Assembly (NCBI GenBank): GCA_002418705.1
Contig: DIEQ01000135.1
Coordinates: 1 to 64,000 of the forward strand
Source: Mageeibacillus sp. UBA5770
Lineage (GTDB): Bacteria; Bacillota_A; Clostridia; Saccharofermentanales; Saccharofermentanaceae
Direction: 5' to 3'
Length of the DNA stretch: 64,000 nucleotides
Below are positions 35,967 through 44,703 of the stretch, in pieces. Below the pieces are notes generated by a model that saw only the letters and a list, made by a program, of their open reading frames with translations, was not told the DNA's origin and did not search any database. The position numbers and the translations under genes are program-made. How positions within the stretch are numbered: position 1 is the first letter of the stretch; each line of letters begins with the position of its first letter.

Positions 35967-36530
35967 TTACTTCTCCTTCTTGATGACAACCGCTAAAAAC
36001 TTGCAGGGTTTGCCCAAATCAGCTTTCATGGCGTGCGGAATTCCTGAATCAAAATAAATACTGTCACCTTCGGATAATTCATATGAAATTTCCCCGATAT
36101 AGAAGATCATCTGCCCTTCAACAACATAATTAAACTCTTGTCCGTCATGCGCGTGCAGAACAGGCACAGCGTTGTCCTTAGGTTCAACCGTGACCATAAA
36201 CGGCTCTGCCATTTTGTGACGGAATGTAAAGGCCAGGTGTTTGTAATCATAATTAGCTCTGCGGCGAACCTCAAACCCACCGCCTTTTTTTACCATGCTG
36301 CATGTTGAAAGCTTGGGGGAATCACCGCTCATAAGGTCGAGTACATCCACACCAAGCGCATTGGCTGCATTATACAAAAATGAAAACGAGAAATCTTTCT
36401 CTCCCTTTTCATAGGAAATGTAATCTTCCAGACTTGTCTCACACTTCTCGGCCATCGTTTCCTGTGTTAATTCTTCAATTTCGCGCAGCGCTTTAATTCG
36501 CTCGCCCATTTCCTGCAGTTGATCTGTCAT
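35967..36530 (-). CDS. XRE-cupin transcriptional regulator
   Basis: 187 aa from the ATG at 36530 (AGGAGG 7 nt upstream). N-terminal XRE helix-turn-helix (MGERIKALREIEELTQETMAEKC, residues 8-62) and C-terminal cupin 2 domain (VLHAHDGQEFNYVVEGQMIFYI and FDSGIPHAMKA) that probably binds a small ligand or metal. Regulators of this layout commonly sit next to the metabolic gene they control, here an acyl-CoA synthetase one base downstream. A TGCATTTTGCA inverted repeat at 36562-36572, between promoter and start, is a candidate operator. Confidence 0.92.
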   Translation of the reverse strand: MTDQLQEMGERIKALREIEELTQETMAEKCETSLEDYISYEKGEKDFSFSFLYNAANALGVDVLDLMSGDSPKLSTCSMVKKGGGFEVRRRANYDYKHLAFTFRHKMAEPFMVTVEPKDNAVPVLHAHDGQEFNYVVEGQMIFYIGEISYELSEGDSIYFDSGIPHAMKADLGKPCKFLAVVIKKEK

Positions 36531-36561
36531 AAGCCTACCTCCTGCCAATTTTAAAATATAC

Positions 36562-36609
36562 TGCATTTTGCATGACTCTAATAATAGGTAAGCGGGGAAA
36601 GCCTGTCAA
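36562..36609 (-). promoter_or_regulatory. Strong sigma-A promoter and possible operator of XRE-cupin/acyl-CoA synthetase operon
   Basis: Minus strand TTGACA (36604-36609), exactly 17 nt, TATTAT (36581-36586). Just downstream TGCATTTTGCA (36562-36572) is an inverted repeat near the expected transcription start, suitable for autorepression. The remainder of the 36531-36809 gap holds the terminator at 36717-36751. Confidence 0.78.
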
Positions 36610-36716
36610 CCGAACAAGAGCAATCCGCATGCTTTATACCTTTTTTGGATCATAAAAACACCTGTTTTGTATCATTTAAAAGTAGGATTTAACAGTTCTT
36701 TCATATTACTGCTGCT

Positions 36717-36751
36717 AAAAAAATACTCCCTCTGCTTTTCAGCGGAGAGAG
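36717..36751 (-). terminator. Rho-independent terminator of the ROK/Dabb operon
   Basis: Minus strand: 11-bp stem with one mismatch (36741-36751 with 36726-36736), GAAA loop, followed by TATTTTTTT; about 60 nt after the Dabb stop. Confidence 0.85.
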
Positions 36752-36809
36752 CAGGAAATCCGGATGGTCAATTTATTCTCGAATTCCGATATGATGTCAC
36801 TGCAGGAAT

Positions 36810-37112
36810 TCAGATTTCATAGTCGATGGAAGCCCTCAGGCTGATTACCGTTGCAACAAAGCGGCCAAACTTCACGTGCTCGGGGTGAATGACATAGGCC
36901 TGAAGATCCTCCAGACTGTCAAAAGTTGAGATCAGTGCAACATCCAGATTTTTATCGGTGGGGTTGATATTGCGAACAACGGAAAGACTCTTAATCTGGG
37001 GAATGAGCGCAGGAAGTTCGTTAAGTCCGTCCCTAATCAGTTCAAAATTCTCGTCCTTGTCCTTACCGTTGGCCTCTTCAAAAAGTTTCCATAATACTAC
37101 GTGCTGAATCAT
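36810..37112 (-). CDS. Dabb (stress-responsive alpha/beta barrel) domain protein
   Basis: 100 aa from the ATG at 37112 (GAGGAGG 6 nt upstream). Single Dabb domain: MIQHVVLWKL at the start, SLSVVRNINPTDKNLDVALISTFDSLEDLQAYVIHPEH, then a final strand. Such dimeric ferredoxin-like proteins have varied or unknown roles. It follows the ROK kinase gene with its ribosome site overlapping the kinase stop, so the two are cotranscribed and end at the terminator 36717-36751. Confidence 0.88.
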   Translation of the reverse strand: MIQHVVLWKLFEEANGKDKDENFELIRDGLNELPALIPQIKSLSVVRNINPTDKNLDVALISTFDSLEDLQAYVIHPEHVKFGRFVATVISLRASIDYEI

Positions 37113-37123
37113 GCTGTGCCTCC

Positions 37124-38086
37124 TCATTTCTTTTTGTGTTCATCTATCAGGGCTAATGCACCGTACAGTATTGCATCATCGTTCAGTTCAGACCTGGCAA
37201 ATTTGACGGAACTTCGAATCGAAGGCAAACAATATGCATCAATCTGATCCACGATTTTCTCAAGGAACACATCCCCGAGTGCCTCCATAACGCCTCCGCC
37301 AAATACGATCATCTGCGGGCTGAAGATGTTGACAAGCGATCCGCTGGCTACTGCAAGATAATGGCATGCACGGTCGATCGCTTCAAGCATGACATCATCA
37401 TCGGCCTCGTAGGCAGCCTTCATAATCTTACTTTTAAAAACACCGTCTGAGATGGCGTCCTCCATCATCGTACTGCGTCCGCGCTGTATCTGCTGACGGA
37501 TATAATCCGTCATTCCGAGCTTGCTCGAAAACGCCTCCAGGCAGCCTCTCTGCCCGCAATTGCAGCGGGGTCCCTCGGTGTTGAGGATCATATGTCCCAA
37601 TTCGGCACCCTTGCAGTCATGTCCGGTGTAAAGCTTCCCGTCGAGGATCAGTCCGCCGCCCATGCCGGTTCCGATAAACAAACCGACAACCTGAGTCAGG
37701 CCTTTGGCTGCACCGTACTTCCATTCACCGAAAACACCTATATTCACATCATTTCCGATATAGAAGGGCGTATGGAACCGTTCTTCAAGAATTCGCTTAA
37801 TCTCATAATTCTGCCACGGAAGGTTAGGAGCAAAAAGCACAACGCCCGTATCCTGGTTAATAACGCCCGGGGCACCGGCAGAAATCGCACTCACTTCATC
37901 AAGTGTAATACCATAGCCCGTCAGAAGTTCATCAACGACACTGGCAATGGTATCTTCCACATTTTGGATGCCTTCCCTGGCCTTTGTCTTTTTTTTAAGC
38001 CGAAAAACAATTTCCCTCTTCTCATCAAATATAGCACCGAGAACCTTCGTGCCTCCGATATCAAGGCATACAGAATATTTTCCCAT
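37124..38086 (-). CDS. ROK family sugar kinase (glucokinase-like)
   Basis: 320-residue cytoplasmic kinase. Phosphate-binding motif LDIGGTKVLGAIFD, catalytic Asp in IGNDVNIGVFGEWKYGA, GLFIGTGMGGGLILDGKLY, and the ROK zinc motif CNCGQRGCLEAFSS. Lacks the N-terminal helix-turn-helix of ROK repressors, so it is an enzyme, most likely a glucokinase or other hexokinase. GGGAGGATT precedes the ATG. One base separates it from the upstream small membrane protein. Confidence 0.92.
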   Translation of the reverse strand: MGKYSVCLDIGGTKVLGAIFDEKREIVFRLKKKTKAREGIQNVEDTIASVVDELLTGYGITLDEVSAISAGAPGVINQDTGVVLFAPNLPWQNYEIKRILEERFHTPFYIGNDVNIGVFGEWKYGAAKGLTQVVGLFIGTGMGGGLILDGKLYTGHDCKGAELGHMILNTEGPRCNCGQRGCLEAFSSKLGMTDYIRQQIQRGRSTMMEDAISDGVFKSKIMKAAYEADDDVMLEAIDRACHYLAVASGSLVNIFSPQMIVFGGGVMEALGDVFLEKIVDQIDAYCLPSIRSSVKFARSELNDDAILYGALALIDEHKKK

Positions 38087-38087
38087 G

Positions 38088-38444
38088 TCAATCCTCCCTG
38101 CTGGCTTTCAGCTTATCATATAAGTCGTAAAGCTTCTGAACTCCATTTTCCAGATGATAATAGTGAAATATGTAAGGAACCAGCAATACCAGAAATAAGA
38201 CAAACAGGGCAATGACAGGCCAAAAGTACGTGACAAGAAAAAGGGCCATACTGGCAAAAGTAAGTGCAGCAAATAAGAGAGTTACGAGCAGGTGTATGAG
38301 ACGTTCGTGCTGAAAAAAGAGAATCCACTCCCAAAGGGAGCAGATCTCCTTGTCCAAAAGCTCTTTTGCAATAATTTCTCCCGCAGAAGATTTCTCCAAA
38401 AGCCCCTTGATATATGTAATTTTCTGAGTGAGCCGGTCTGCCAT
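38088..38444 (-). CDS. Small membrane protein, 118 aa
   Basis: Not recognised. An N-terminal amphipathic, charged helix (DRLTQKITYIKGLLEKSSAGEI), two transmembrane helices (about 55-75 and 78-98), and a short cytoplasmic coil. The start at 38444 has GGAG 9 nt upstream; the TTG five codons earlier is rejected. The stop is one base from the ROK kinase ATG, so it leads this three-gene operon. A 13-nt perfect palindrome and a bulged hairpin lie in the spacer to clpX. Confidence 0.75.
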   Translation of the reverse strand: MADRLTQKITYIKGLLEKSSAGEIIAKELLDKEICSLWEWILFFQHERLIHLLVTLLFAALTFASMALFLVTYFWPVIALFVLFLVLLVPYIFHYYHLENGVQKLYDLYDKLKASRED

Positions 38445-38464
38445 CCGGATATTCTCCAATCTCC

Positions 38465-38526
38465 GCCGGATACCTTACGGTACGGCAGTCAGGGGAAGCA
38501 GCGCAGCATATCACCTGACAGTCAGG
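38465..38526 (-). other. Two inverted repeats between clpX and the ROK operon
   Basis: CCTGACAGTCAGG (38514-38526) is a perfect palindrome touching the clpX stop; 38465-38486 forms an 8-bp stem with a 2-nt bulge and a TTAC loop. Neither has a U-run, so termination of clpX here is uncertain. Confidence 0.5.
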
Positions 38527-39853
38527 CTCCGATATCCTCAGGTGTTGTGCGGGTACGCTTCTTACTCTTGCTGCCGATAACGAGTTCCGGCGGCTTTCTG
38601 TCGACAACGCTTTCCTTAGTGATTATACACTTTTCGATATCCTTCCTCGAAGGAATCTCATACATGATGTCCAGCATGATTTCTTCAAGAATGGCACGCA
38701 GGCCTCTTGCACCCGTGTTGCGCTCGATGGACTGTGCAGCTATTGCCTCAACAGCCTCATCCGTAAACTCGAGTTCAACGCCGTCCATGTTGAGAATCTT
38801 CCAGTACTGCTTCAGAAGAGCATTCTTAGGCTCTCTGAGGACGCGGACCATGGCTTCCTTGTTGAGGCCTTCAAGTGTGACGGAAACCGGCACACGACCG
38901 ACAAATTCGGGAATGAGGCCAAATTTGAGAAGATCCTGCGGCATGAGGTATTTGAGAAGCTCGCCGTTCTTTCTGTCCTTCTTGGTATGAACATCCGCAC
39001 CGAAGCCAAAAGACTTCTGTCCGACACGATCCTCGATAATTTTTTCAAGGCCGTCAAAGGCACCACCGCAGATAAAGAGAATGTTGGTCGTATCTATCTG
39101 GATAAATTCCTGATGAGGATGCTTTCTTCCTCCCTGGGGCGGAACATTGGCAACCGTACTCTCAAGAATTTTCAGGAGAGCCTGCTGTACGCCTTCTCCG
39201 CTGACATCCCTTGTAATGGACGGGTTCTCAGATTTTCTGGTTATCTTGTCAATCTCATCAATATAGATGATTCCGCGCTGAGCCTGCTCAATGTCAAAGT
39301 CGGCATTCTGCAGAAGCTTGAGAAGAATATTCTCAACGTCTTCTCCGACATAACCGGCCTCAGTCAGTGCAGTTGCATCTGCAACGGCAAAAGGCACATG
39401 AAGGACCTTCGCGAGTGTCTGGGCAAGAAGCGTCTTGCCGCAGCCGGTCGGTCCGATCATAAGGATATTGCTTTTGGTCAGCTCGATGTCATCATTTTTA
39501 GCCTGTTTTGAAAAAACGCGTTTGTAGTGATTGTAGACTGCGACGGATAAAGCTTTTTTTGCGTGTTCCTGACCGATAACATACTGGTCGAGAGAATTTT
39601 TAAGTTCTGCCGGAGTCGGCACATGATCCATCTTAATATCTTTGCGGCCGGGTGTGACGAAATCATCATCCTCCGCCAGAAGTGAGTCACACAGATTAAT
39701 GCACTCATTGCAAATATATACGGAAGGACCTGCGAAAAGTCTTGCAACTTCATGCTCGGTCTTCCCGCAAAAAGAACACCTTACAATAGGCGGTTTACTG
39801 TCAGTCGATTTAAGTCTTTTGTCCTGCTTGTTTTTATCATCATTTTCTGTCAT
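38522..39853 (-). CDS. clpX: ATP-dependent Clp protease ATP-binding subunit ClpX
   Basis: 443 aa AAA+ unfoldase feeding ClpP. N-terminal zinc-binding domain with [10 protein letters not shown] and ICNECINLC; Walker [15 protein letters not shown]; Walker [11 protein letters not shown]; pore loop [13 protein letters not shown] loop for ClpP docking appears as GFGADV preceded by QKSFG, and the sensor 2 region [22 protein letters not shown]. The length is normal. Lies downstream of tig in the usual tig-clp order but no clpP gene is between them. The tig terminator (39880-39908) lies only about 30 nt before its start, so expression depends on read-through or a promoter I could not identify. Confidence 0.97.
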   Translation of the reverse strand: MTENDDKNKQDKRLKSTDSKPPIVRCSFCGKTEHEVARLFAGPSVYICNECINLCDSLLAEDDDFVTPGRKDIKMDHVPTPAELKNSLDQYVIGQEHAKKALSVAVYNHYKRVFSKQAKNDDIELTKSNILMIGPTGCGKTLLAQTLAKVLHVPFAVADATALTEAGYVGEDVENILLKLLQNADFDIEQAQRGIIYIDEIDKITRKSENPSITRDVSGEGVQQALLKILESTVANVPPQGGRKHPHQEFIQIDTTNILFICGGAFDGLEKIIEDRVGQKSFGFGADVHTKKDRKNGELLKYLMPQDLLKFGLIPEFVGRVPVSVTLEGLNKEAMVRVLREPKNALLKQYWKILNMDGVELEFTDEAVEAIAAQSIERNTGARGLRAILEEIMLDIMYEIPSRKDIEKCIITKESVVDRKPPELVIGSKSKKRTRTTPEDIGA

Positions 39854-39879
39854 AGAAATCTCCTTGCTTTTTCAGATAC

Positions 39880-39908
39880 AACAAACGAGGCTTCAAAGTG
39901 AAGCCTCG
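39880..39908 (-). terminator. Hairpin terminator after tig
   Basis: Perfect 9-bp stem CGAGGCTTC/GAAGCCTCG (39886-39894 with 39900-39908) with a 5-nt loop; on the minus strand followed by TTTGTTGT, an interrupted U-run. It may be a partial terminator allowing read-through to clpX. Confidence 0.7.
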
Positions 39909-39977
39909 CAGATTGCCTGCTACTAACATGGTAACCGAAGTAGCGGTCGGGTTCAATCATGTAATACTAACAATTTA

Positions 39978-41312
39978 TTAAGAGTTGGTTTCAGACTCGT
40001 CCTCATCACCGTGTTCGTGATCATGGAAGTCAACCTTAACAGCTGCGGCAGTGATCAGATCAACCGCCTTCTGGGATACGATGCTTTCACGGAGGAAGGC
40101 ATCATTACCGCCAAGTCTCGAGAGGAGTTCATCCTTCTTCATGTTATACTGTGCAGCCATCTTTTCAGCTTCTGCATCAACATCTTCATCCGTTGCTTCT
40201 ATCTTCTCCGCCTTGGCAATTGCCTCAATAACAAGATTGCTCTTTACACGTACCTTTGCAACCGGTGCAAGGCCTGCACGGAAATCTTCCATCGTCTGAC
40301 CGACATACTGCAGGTACTGCTCAAGCTCAATGCCCTGATACTTCATGCGCATAGCCTGCTCATCCGCAAGCTGGTCAACTTCGGTATCGACCATGCAGTC
40401 AGGAACATTGACTTCTGCATTGTCACATGCAACTTTTACTACTGCATTCTGGAAATCAGCAACGGCATGATTCTTTGCCTGCTCCTGCTTCTTGGCGAGA
40501 ATGTCAGCCTTATATTCTTCAAGAGTGTCAAATTCACTGACATCCTTGGCAAATTCATCATCAAGCTCTGGAAGTTCGCGTGTTTTGATTCCAAGGATCT
40601 TAATCTGGAAAGTAACTTCCTGACCCTTTAAATCTTCACTGTGGTACTCTTCCGGGAATGTCACTGTGATAGGGAACTCCTCATCAGCAGAATGTCCGAT
40701 CAGCTGCTCCTCAAATCCGGGGATAAAGCTGTTTGAACCGATCTTGAGATCATATCCGTCAGCTTTGCCGCCTTCAAAAGCTACACCCTTATGGAAGCCT
40801 TCATAGTTGATCGTAACTGTGTCGCCGTCAGCAGCCGGACGATCCTCAACGGGAACAAGTCTGGAGTTGCGCTCAAGTACACGGTCAAGTTCTTTCTGGA
40901 CATCTTCTTCAGAAGCGTCATGGAAATGAAAAGGAGCTTCCACGCCGAGATAAGCGCCAAGCTTTACTTCAGGCTTCTCTGTGACGGTAATGGTAAACTT
41001 AAGTCCTTTGTCAGCACCGATATCGAGAATATCAAGATCAGGCTTTGAAACAACTTTAAGGTTATGCTCTTTGATTGCTGCTGCATAAGCCGGGTTTACT
41101 GCAAAATCGATGGCATCATCATAGAAAACACCTTCGCCGTAATACTGCTTTACCATGTGATAAGGAGCTTTGCCTTTGCGGAAGCCGGGAATCTGAAAAC
41201 GGTTTTTATTTTTCTGGTAAGACTGTTGAATTGCTGCCGCAAAATCTTCCTTTGATACGTCAATGGTCAAAACAACCACATTATTCTCTTTTTTCTCCAT
41301 TAAAGAAGCCAT
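39978..41312 (-). CDS. tig: Trigger factor
   Basis: Ribosome-bound chaperone and peptidyl-prolyl isomerase, 444 aa from the ATG at 41312 (GGAGG 7 nt upstream). N-terminal ribosome-binding domain with the signature FQIPGFRKGKAPYHMVKQYYG, central FKBP-like domain (DGDTVTINYEGFHKG), and the helical C-terminal substrate cradle. Unusually acidic/His-rich tail (DFHDHEHGDEDESE), which is seen in several homologues. Own promoter at 41359-41387. Confidence 0.97.
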   Translation of the reverse strand: MASLMEKKENNVVVLTIDVSKEDFAAAIQQSYQKNKNRFQIPGFRKGKAPYHMVKQYYGEGVFYDDAIDFAVNPAYAAAIKEHNLKVVSKPDLDILDIGADKGLKFTITVTEKPEVKLGAYLGVEAPFHFHDASEEDVQKELDRVLERNSRLVPVEDRPAADGDTVTINYEGFHKGVAFEGGKADGYDLKIGSNSFIPGFEEQLIGHSADEEFPITVTFPEEYHSEDLKGQEVTFQIKILGIKTRELPELDDEFAKDVSEFDTLEEYKADILAKKQEQAKNHAVADFQNAVVKVACDNAEVNVPDCMVDTEVDQLADEQAMRMKYQGIELEQYLQYVGQTMEDFRAGLAPVAKVRVKSNLVIEAIAKAEKIEATDEDVDAEAEKMAAQYNMKKDELLSRLGGNDAFLRESIVSQKAVDLITAAAVKVDFHDHEHGDEDESETNS

Positions 41313-41358
41313 AATTATTCCTCCAAATTGCATTCCGCACTAAATTTACCGAATAGTG

Positions 41359-41387
41359 ATTGTAACATAGAGTGCTGCAGGCCGCAA
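41359..41387 (-). promoter_or_regulatory. Sigma-A promoter of tig
   Basis: Minus strand TTGCGG, 17 nt, TACAAT, with TG one base before the -10 (TGTTACAAT). Confidence 0.72.
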
Positions 41388-41389
41388 CC

Positions 41390-41923
41390 CTATTCGCTGC
41401 TTCTGTTCACTACTTTGATCTGTAATCCTTCCATGACATCGAGCGTCTTTTCATTCAGAACCGGGTCAAAGCTCGCCGTGCATGCAGCATCAACAATAAT
41501 CTGTGCCTCCGGGAGGGCTGTCTTGGCGAGTATGGCATTCGATATGACACATATGTTGCTGACAAGCCCGACAAGTTCGATGCTTTTAAAAGTGTCTGCC
41601 TGCAGGAAAGAAAAAAGAAGATCAGACCCGAATGTACCCTTCTCGAATTTTCTGCATCCTTCAGAAAGTCTCTGAACGCGACCGTAAAGGTCATGGCCAT
41701 AAGTCCCTCTAATACAGTGCATTACAGGAAGGTTTCTTCCCTCCTGCGTTTTATCATAGTCCTGCTCATGTGTATCAAGCGTAAAAACAACCTGCTGCCC
41801 GTCAGCTTTATATGCCGTAATTTTTTCACAGATTTTATCATGAAGACCAACGGCCATCGGGAAACCAAGGCTTCCATCTACAAAGTCATTTTGATAGTCC
41901 ACGACGATGAGTAATTTATTCAT
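41390..41923 (-). CDS. Isochorismatase-family cysteine hydrolase (nicotinamidase-like)
   Basis: 177 aa from the ATG at 41923 (GGAGG 5 nt upstream). Catalytic triad of the family: Asp in VVDYQNDFVDGSLG, Lys in FEKGTFGSDL, Cys in VGLVSNICVISNA. A DTHEQDY motif followed by LPVMHCIRGTYG resembles the zinc and substrate region of nicotinamidase PncA, so deamidation of nicotinamide for NAD salvage is the best guess. The zinc set is not complete enough to be sure. Single gene upstream of tig. Confidence 0.84.
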   Translation of the reverse strand: MNKLLIVVDYQNDFVDGSLGFPMAVGLHDKICEKITAYKADGQQVVFTLDTHEQDYDKTQEGRNLPVMHCIRGTYGHDLYGRVQRLSEGCRKFEKGTFGSDLLFSFLQADTFKSIELVGLVSNICVISNAILAKTALPEAQIIVDAACTASFDPVLNEKTLDVMEGLQIKVVNRSSE

Positions 41924-42178
41924 AATGTCCTCCTGATCTTTTCCGGTATTTGCGGGACACATCACGTTTCTATGTGCTTTACAGAAACAATTATAATCCC
42001 AAAATCCATCTTATCCAGATATTTCCCATTTGAATATTCCATCCTGATCGTACGGTGAAGTTACCGGCATCACCTGTCTGACTGCGTCATACAGACAAAA
42101 AATATTCTATGGGAAGCGTATACCTATTACGTGAATTATGAAATAATTGGAATTGACTGTTGCGTGAAGGAGATTTAC

Positions 42179-43672
42179 ATGACAATTGGAGGACTCGATA
42201 TCGGCACAACCGGATGCAAACTATCTGTATATGATGCAGACGGCCGGTTTATAACAGAGGCACACAGCGAATATAATGCTACCCGGGTAAACGGCGAGCA
42301 CGAACTTGATGCTGAAAGTGTCTGGGACAGCGTATGTACCGTAATCAGGGAAGTATCTTCAAAGGCAGGCAACATCGGAAGCATCGGTGTTACCTCATTT
42401 GGCGAGAGTTTTGTAATGCTTGATGATAACGATAAAGTGCTTTTCCCTTCTATGCTCTATACTGACCCCAGGGGAAGTAAGCAGTGCAGTGACCTTTGCA
42501 GATTGATCGGGGATAAAGAACTCGGTGAAATTGTCGGGCTGACTCCTCATCAGATGTTCAGTCTGCCTAAGCTCATGTGGATACGGGAACACCATAACGA
42601 ACTTTATAAAAAGGCCAGGCGTGTCCTGCTTATGCAGGATTTTACCGTATACCGCCTGACAGGAACCGCGCAGATTGATTACTCTATTGCATCCCGTACA
42701 ATGGCTTTCGATATTCGCAGGCGCACCTGGAGCAAAGAAATATTCGATGCAGCACAAATTGATGTTTCGCTCTTCTCCGCTCCGGTTCCGTCGGGAACGC
42801 CTGCCGGAAAAATCGGAAGTGACCTTGCCCTTTCACTTGGCCTCTCTTCTGACGTACTTGTTGTATCCTGTTGTCATGACCAGGTTGCAGCCGCGATAGG
42901 AGCCGGCGTTTTCCATGAGGGCGAGGCTATTGTCGGTACAGGAACGACCGAATGCATAACACCGGTTTTTGATTCGATTCCGGATATGCAGATTCTTCGC
43001 GAGGGAAATTATGCCGTTGTTCCTCATGCAATCGCTGATAAATATGTCTCATATGCCTTCTGTTTTACTGGGGGCGCCCTTCTTCAGTGGTTCAAAAACC
43101 AGTTTGTACGCCTTGGCAGCGAACTTTCAGGCAATCCAGATATAAATGTCTATCAGATGCTTGATGAGCAGGTTACATCCGGACCTACCGGCATCCTTGT
43201 ACTCCCCCATTTCGCCGGCGGTGCAACCCCGTATCTCGACAGCGGTTCAAAAGGAGCCATCATCGGCTTAACGCTGGAACACACATCGGCAGATATTTAC
43301 AAAGCACTTATGGAAGGCGTAAGCTATGAAATGCTTCTCAATATCGAAAAGCTGCGGCAGGCAGGTATCCGGTTCAAAATGCTCCGGGCTGTAGGCGGCG
43401 GGGCGAAAAGCCGCGTATGGCTGCAGCTGAAGGCTGATATATTCGGTCTTCCGATCGTTTCTCTCGGAGCAAGTGAGGCCGGAACAATTGGAAGTATTAT
43501 GCTGACAGGAATTTCTTCAGGTGCATTTTCAAATCTTGAAGACGCTTCAGCAAAGCTGATTCATGAGCAAGGTACATATTATCCTGACATGAAAAATCAT
43601 GCTGCGTATATGGTCCTTTTTGAAAAATACTTAAGTGTCTATCGGGCTGTTCGTCCGTTGATTCCACAATAA
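42179..43672 (+). CDS. FGGY-family carbohydrate kinase (xylulokinase/gluconokinase-like)
   Basis: 497 aa from the ATG at 42179, chosen for AAGGAG 6 nt upstream. ASKHA fold: LDIGTTGCKLSVYDADG (phosphate loop), GVTSFGESFVMLDDNDKVLFP, catalytic-base region CCHDQVAAAIGAGV, IVGTGTTECITP, and the adenosine motif RAVGGGAKSRVWLQLKADI. The substrate is a pentose, hexulose or sugar acid; not decidable. First gene of an operon with a DUF4432 epimerase-like protein and a GH1 glucosidase. The 42.0-42.18 kb leader contains a TGTCTG/CAGACA inverted repeat near 42075-42097. Confidence 0.9.
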   Translation: MTIGGLDIGTTGCKLSVYDADGRFITEAHSEYNATRVNGEHELDAESVWDSVCTVIREVSSKAGNIGSIGVTSFGESFVMLDDNDKVLFPSMLYTDPRGSKQCSDLCRLIGDKELGEIVGLTPHQMFSLPKLMWIREHHNELYKKARRVLLMQDFTVYRLTGTAQIDYSIASRTMAFDIRRRTWSKEIFDAAQIDVSLFSAPVPSGTPAGKIGSDLALSLGLSSDVLVVSCCHDQVAAAIGAGVFHEGEAIVGTGTTECITPVFDSIPDMQILREGNYAVVPHAIADKYVSYAFCFTGGALLQWFKNQFVRLGSELSGNPDINVYQMLDEQVTSGPTGILVLPHFAGGATPYLDSGSKGAIIGLTLEHTSADIYKALMEGVSYEMLLNIEKLRQAGIRFKMLRAVGGGAKSRVWLQLKADIFGLPIVSLGASEAGTIGSIMLTGISSGAFSNLEDASAKLIHEQGTYYPDMKNHAAYMVLFEKYLSVYRAVRPLIPQ

Positions 43673-43698
43673 AATGCGCAGGCAAATGGAGGTACAAA

Positions 43699-44703
43699 AT
43701 GAGTATTCACAAGTATGTCGGTCACCCGTCTCAACTCTACGGCGTTGAAGAACATCGGCTTATCGGCGGCAAAGGAGACGGTCTTCGTCTCTTTGAAGTC
43801 AAAAACGCCGCAGGTCTCGCACTTACCGTCGTCGCAGACCGATGCGCGGACATCTACCGCATTTCTCTCAAAGGCGACAATCTTGGATTCTTTTCTCCAG
43901 TCGGTTATGTCGCTCCCACCTACTATGACGACAGAGAACTGGGATTTCTTAAAAGCTTTACAGCCGGCTTCCTGACAACCTGCGGTCTTACCGCTGTCGG
44001 ATCACCATCCGTTGATGAAGGACAGGCTTTCGGACTTCATGGCGATATCGGCAATACACCTGCCGAGAACATTTACTACACAATTGATAAGGAATTTATA
44101 CGGGTACATGCCACAATCAATGCGTCGGGCATTTTCAAGGAGAAGCTGGTACTGCAGCGTGAGATTCGAGTCTCCATTTTCGAGAATAAAATGACGCTGA
44201 CGGATACCATACTAAATAACGGGGATACCGTGTCTCCCCTGATGTATCTCTATCATATTAATTTCGGATATCCCCTTCTTGATGAAAACAGCCTGCTGCA
44301 TGTTTCTTCAACGAGTGTCGTTCCTAGAAATGCGCGTGCTGCGGAAGATCTGGATACATGGCACAAGGTACTTAGCCCGCAGAAAAATTTTGTCGAGCAG
44401 TGCTACTATCACAGTTTCGGTGACAGTGACAAGGTCAGTGCCGGTATTTTCAGTCCGTCGATCAACAAGGGGCTGTCCATGCACTTTGATCCGAAATCCC
44501 TGGATTCTCTCCTGGAATGGAAAATGATGGGCGAGCGTGATTACGTTCTCGGCCTCGAACCCGGCAATTGTTTTGCTGACGGGCGTGAAGCCGTCAGGAA
44601 GCAGGGAAAGCTGAAATTTATCAGCCCCGAACAGGAGATCACCTATTCCATTGACTTCGACTTTGTTGATAACCGTGAAGATTTCGATAAAAACTGCTTA
44701 TGA
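43699..44703 (+). CDS. DUF4432 / aldose 1-epimerase-like protein
   Basis: 334-residue galactose-mutarotase-fold protein of the DUF4432 group: VVADRCADIYRISLKGDNLGFFSP, a GLHGDIGNTPAEN motif carrying the conserved His, the segment YLYHINFGYPLLDENS, and LGLEPGNCFADGREAVRKQG near the C-terminus. The family is linked to sugar or sugar-acid anomer or isomer conversion but is poorly characterised. GGAGG lies 6 nt before the ATG. Its stop overlaps the GH1 start by 4 nt, so it is translationally coupled with that glucosidase. Confidence 0.88.
   Translation: MSIHKYVGHPSQLYGVEEHRLIGGKGDGLRLFEVKNAAGLALTVVADRCADIYRISLKGDNLGFFSPVGYVAPTYYDDRELGFLKSFTAGFLTTCGLTAVGSPSVDEGQAFGLHGDIGNTPAENIYYTIDKEFIRVHATINASGIFKEKLVLQREIRVSIFENKMTLTDTILNNGDTVSPLMYLYHINFGYPLLDENSLLHVSSTSVVPRNARAAEDLDTWHKVLSPQKNFVEQCYYHSFGDSDKVSAGIFSPSINKGLSMHFDPKSLDSLLEWKMMGERDYVLGLEPGNCFADGREAVRKQGKLKFISPEQEITYSIDFDFVDNREDFDKNCL

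Noticed and set aside
42060..42178. Promoter of the FGGY kinase operon
   Set aside because: CTGACT-19-TATTCT and other combinations are all weak; none is reliable enough to list.
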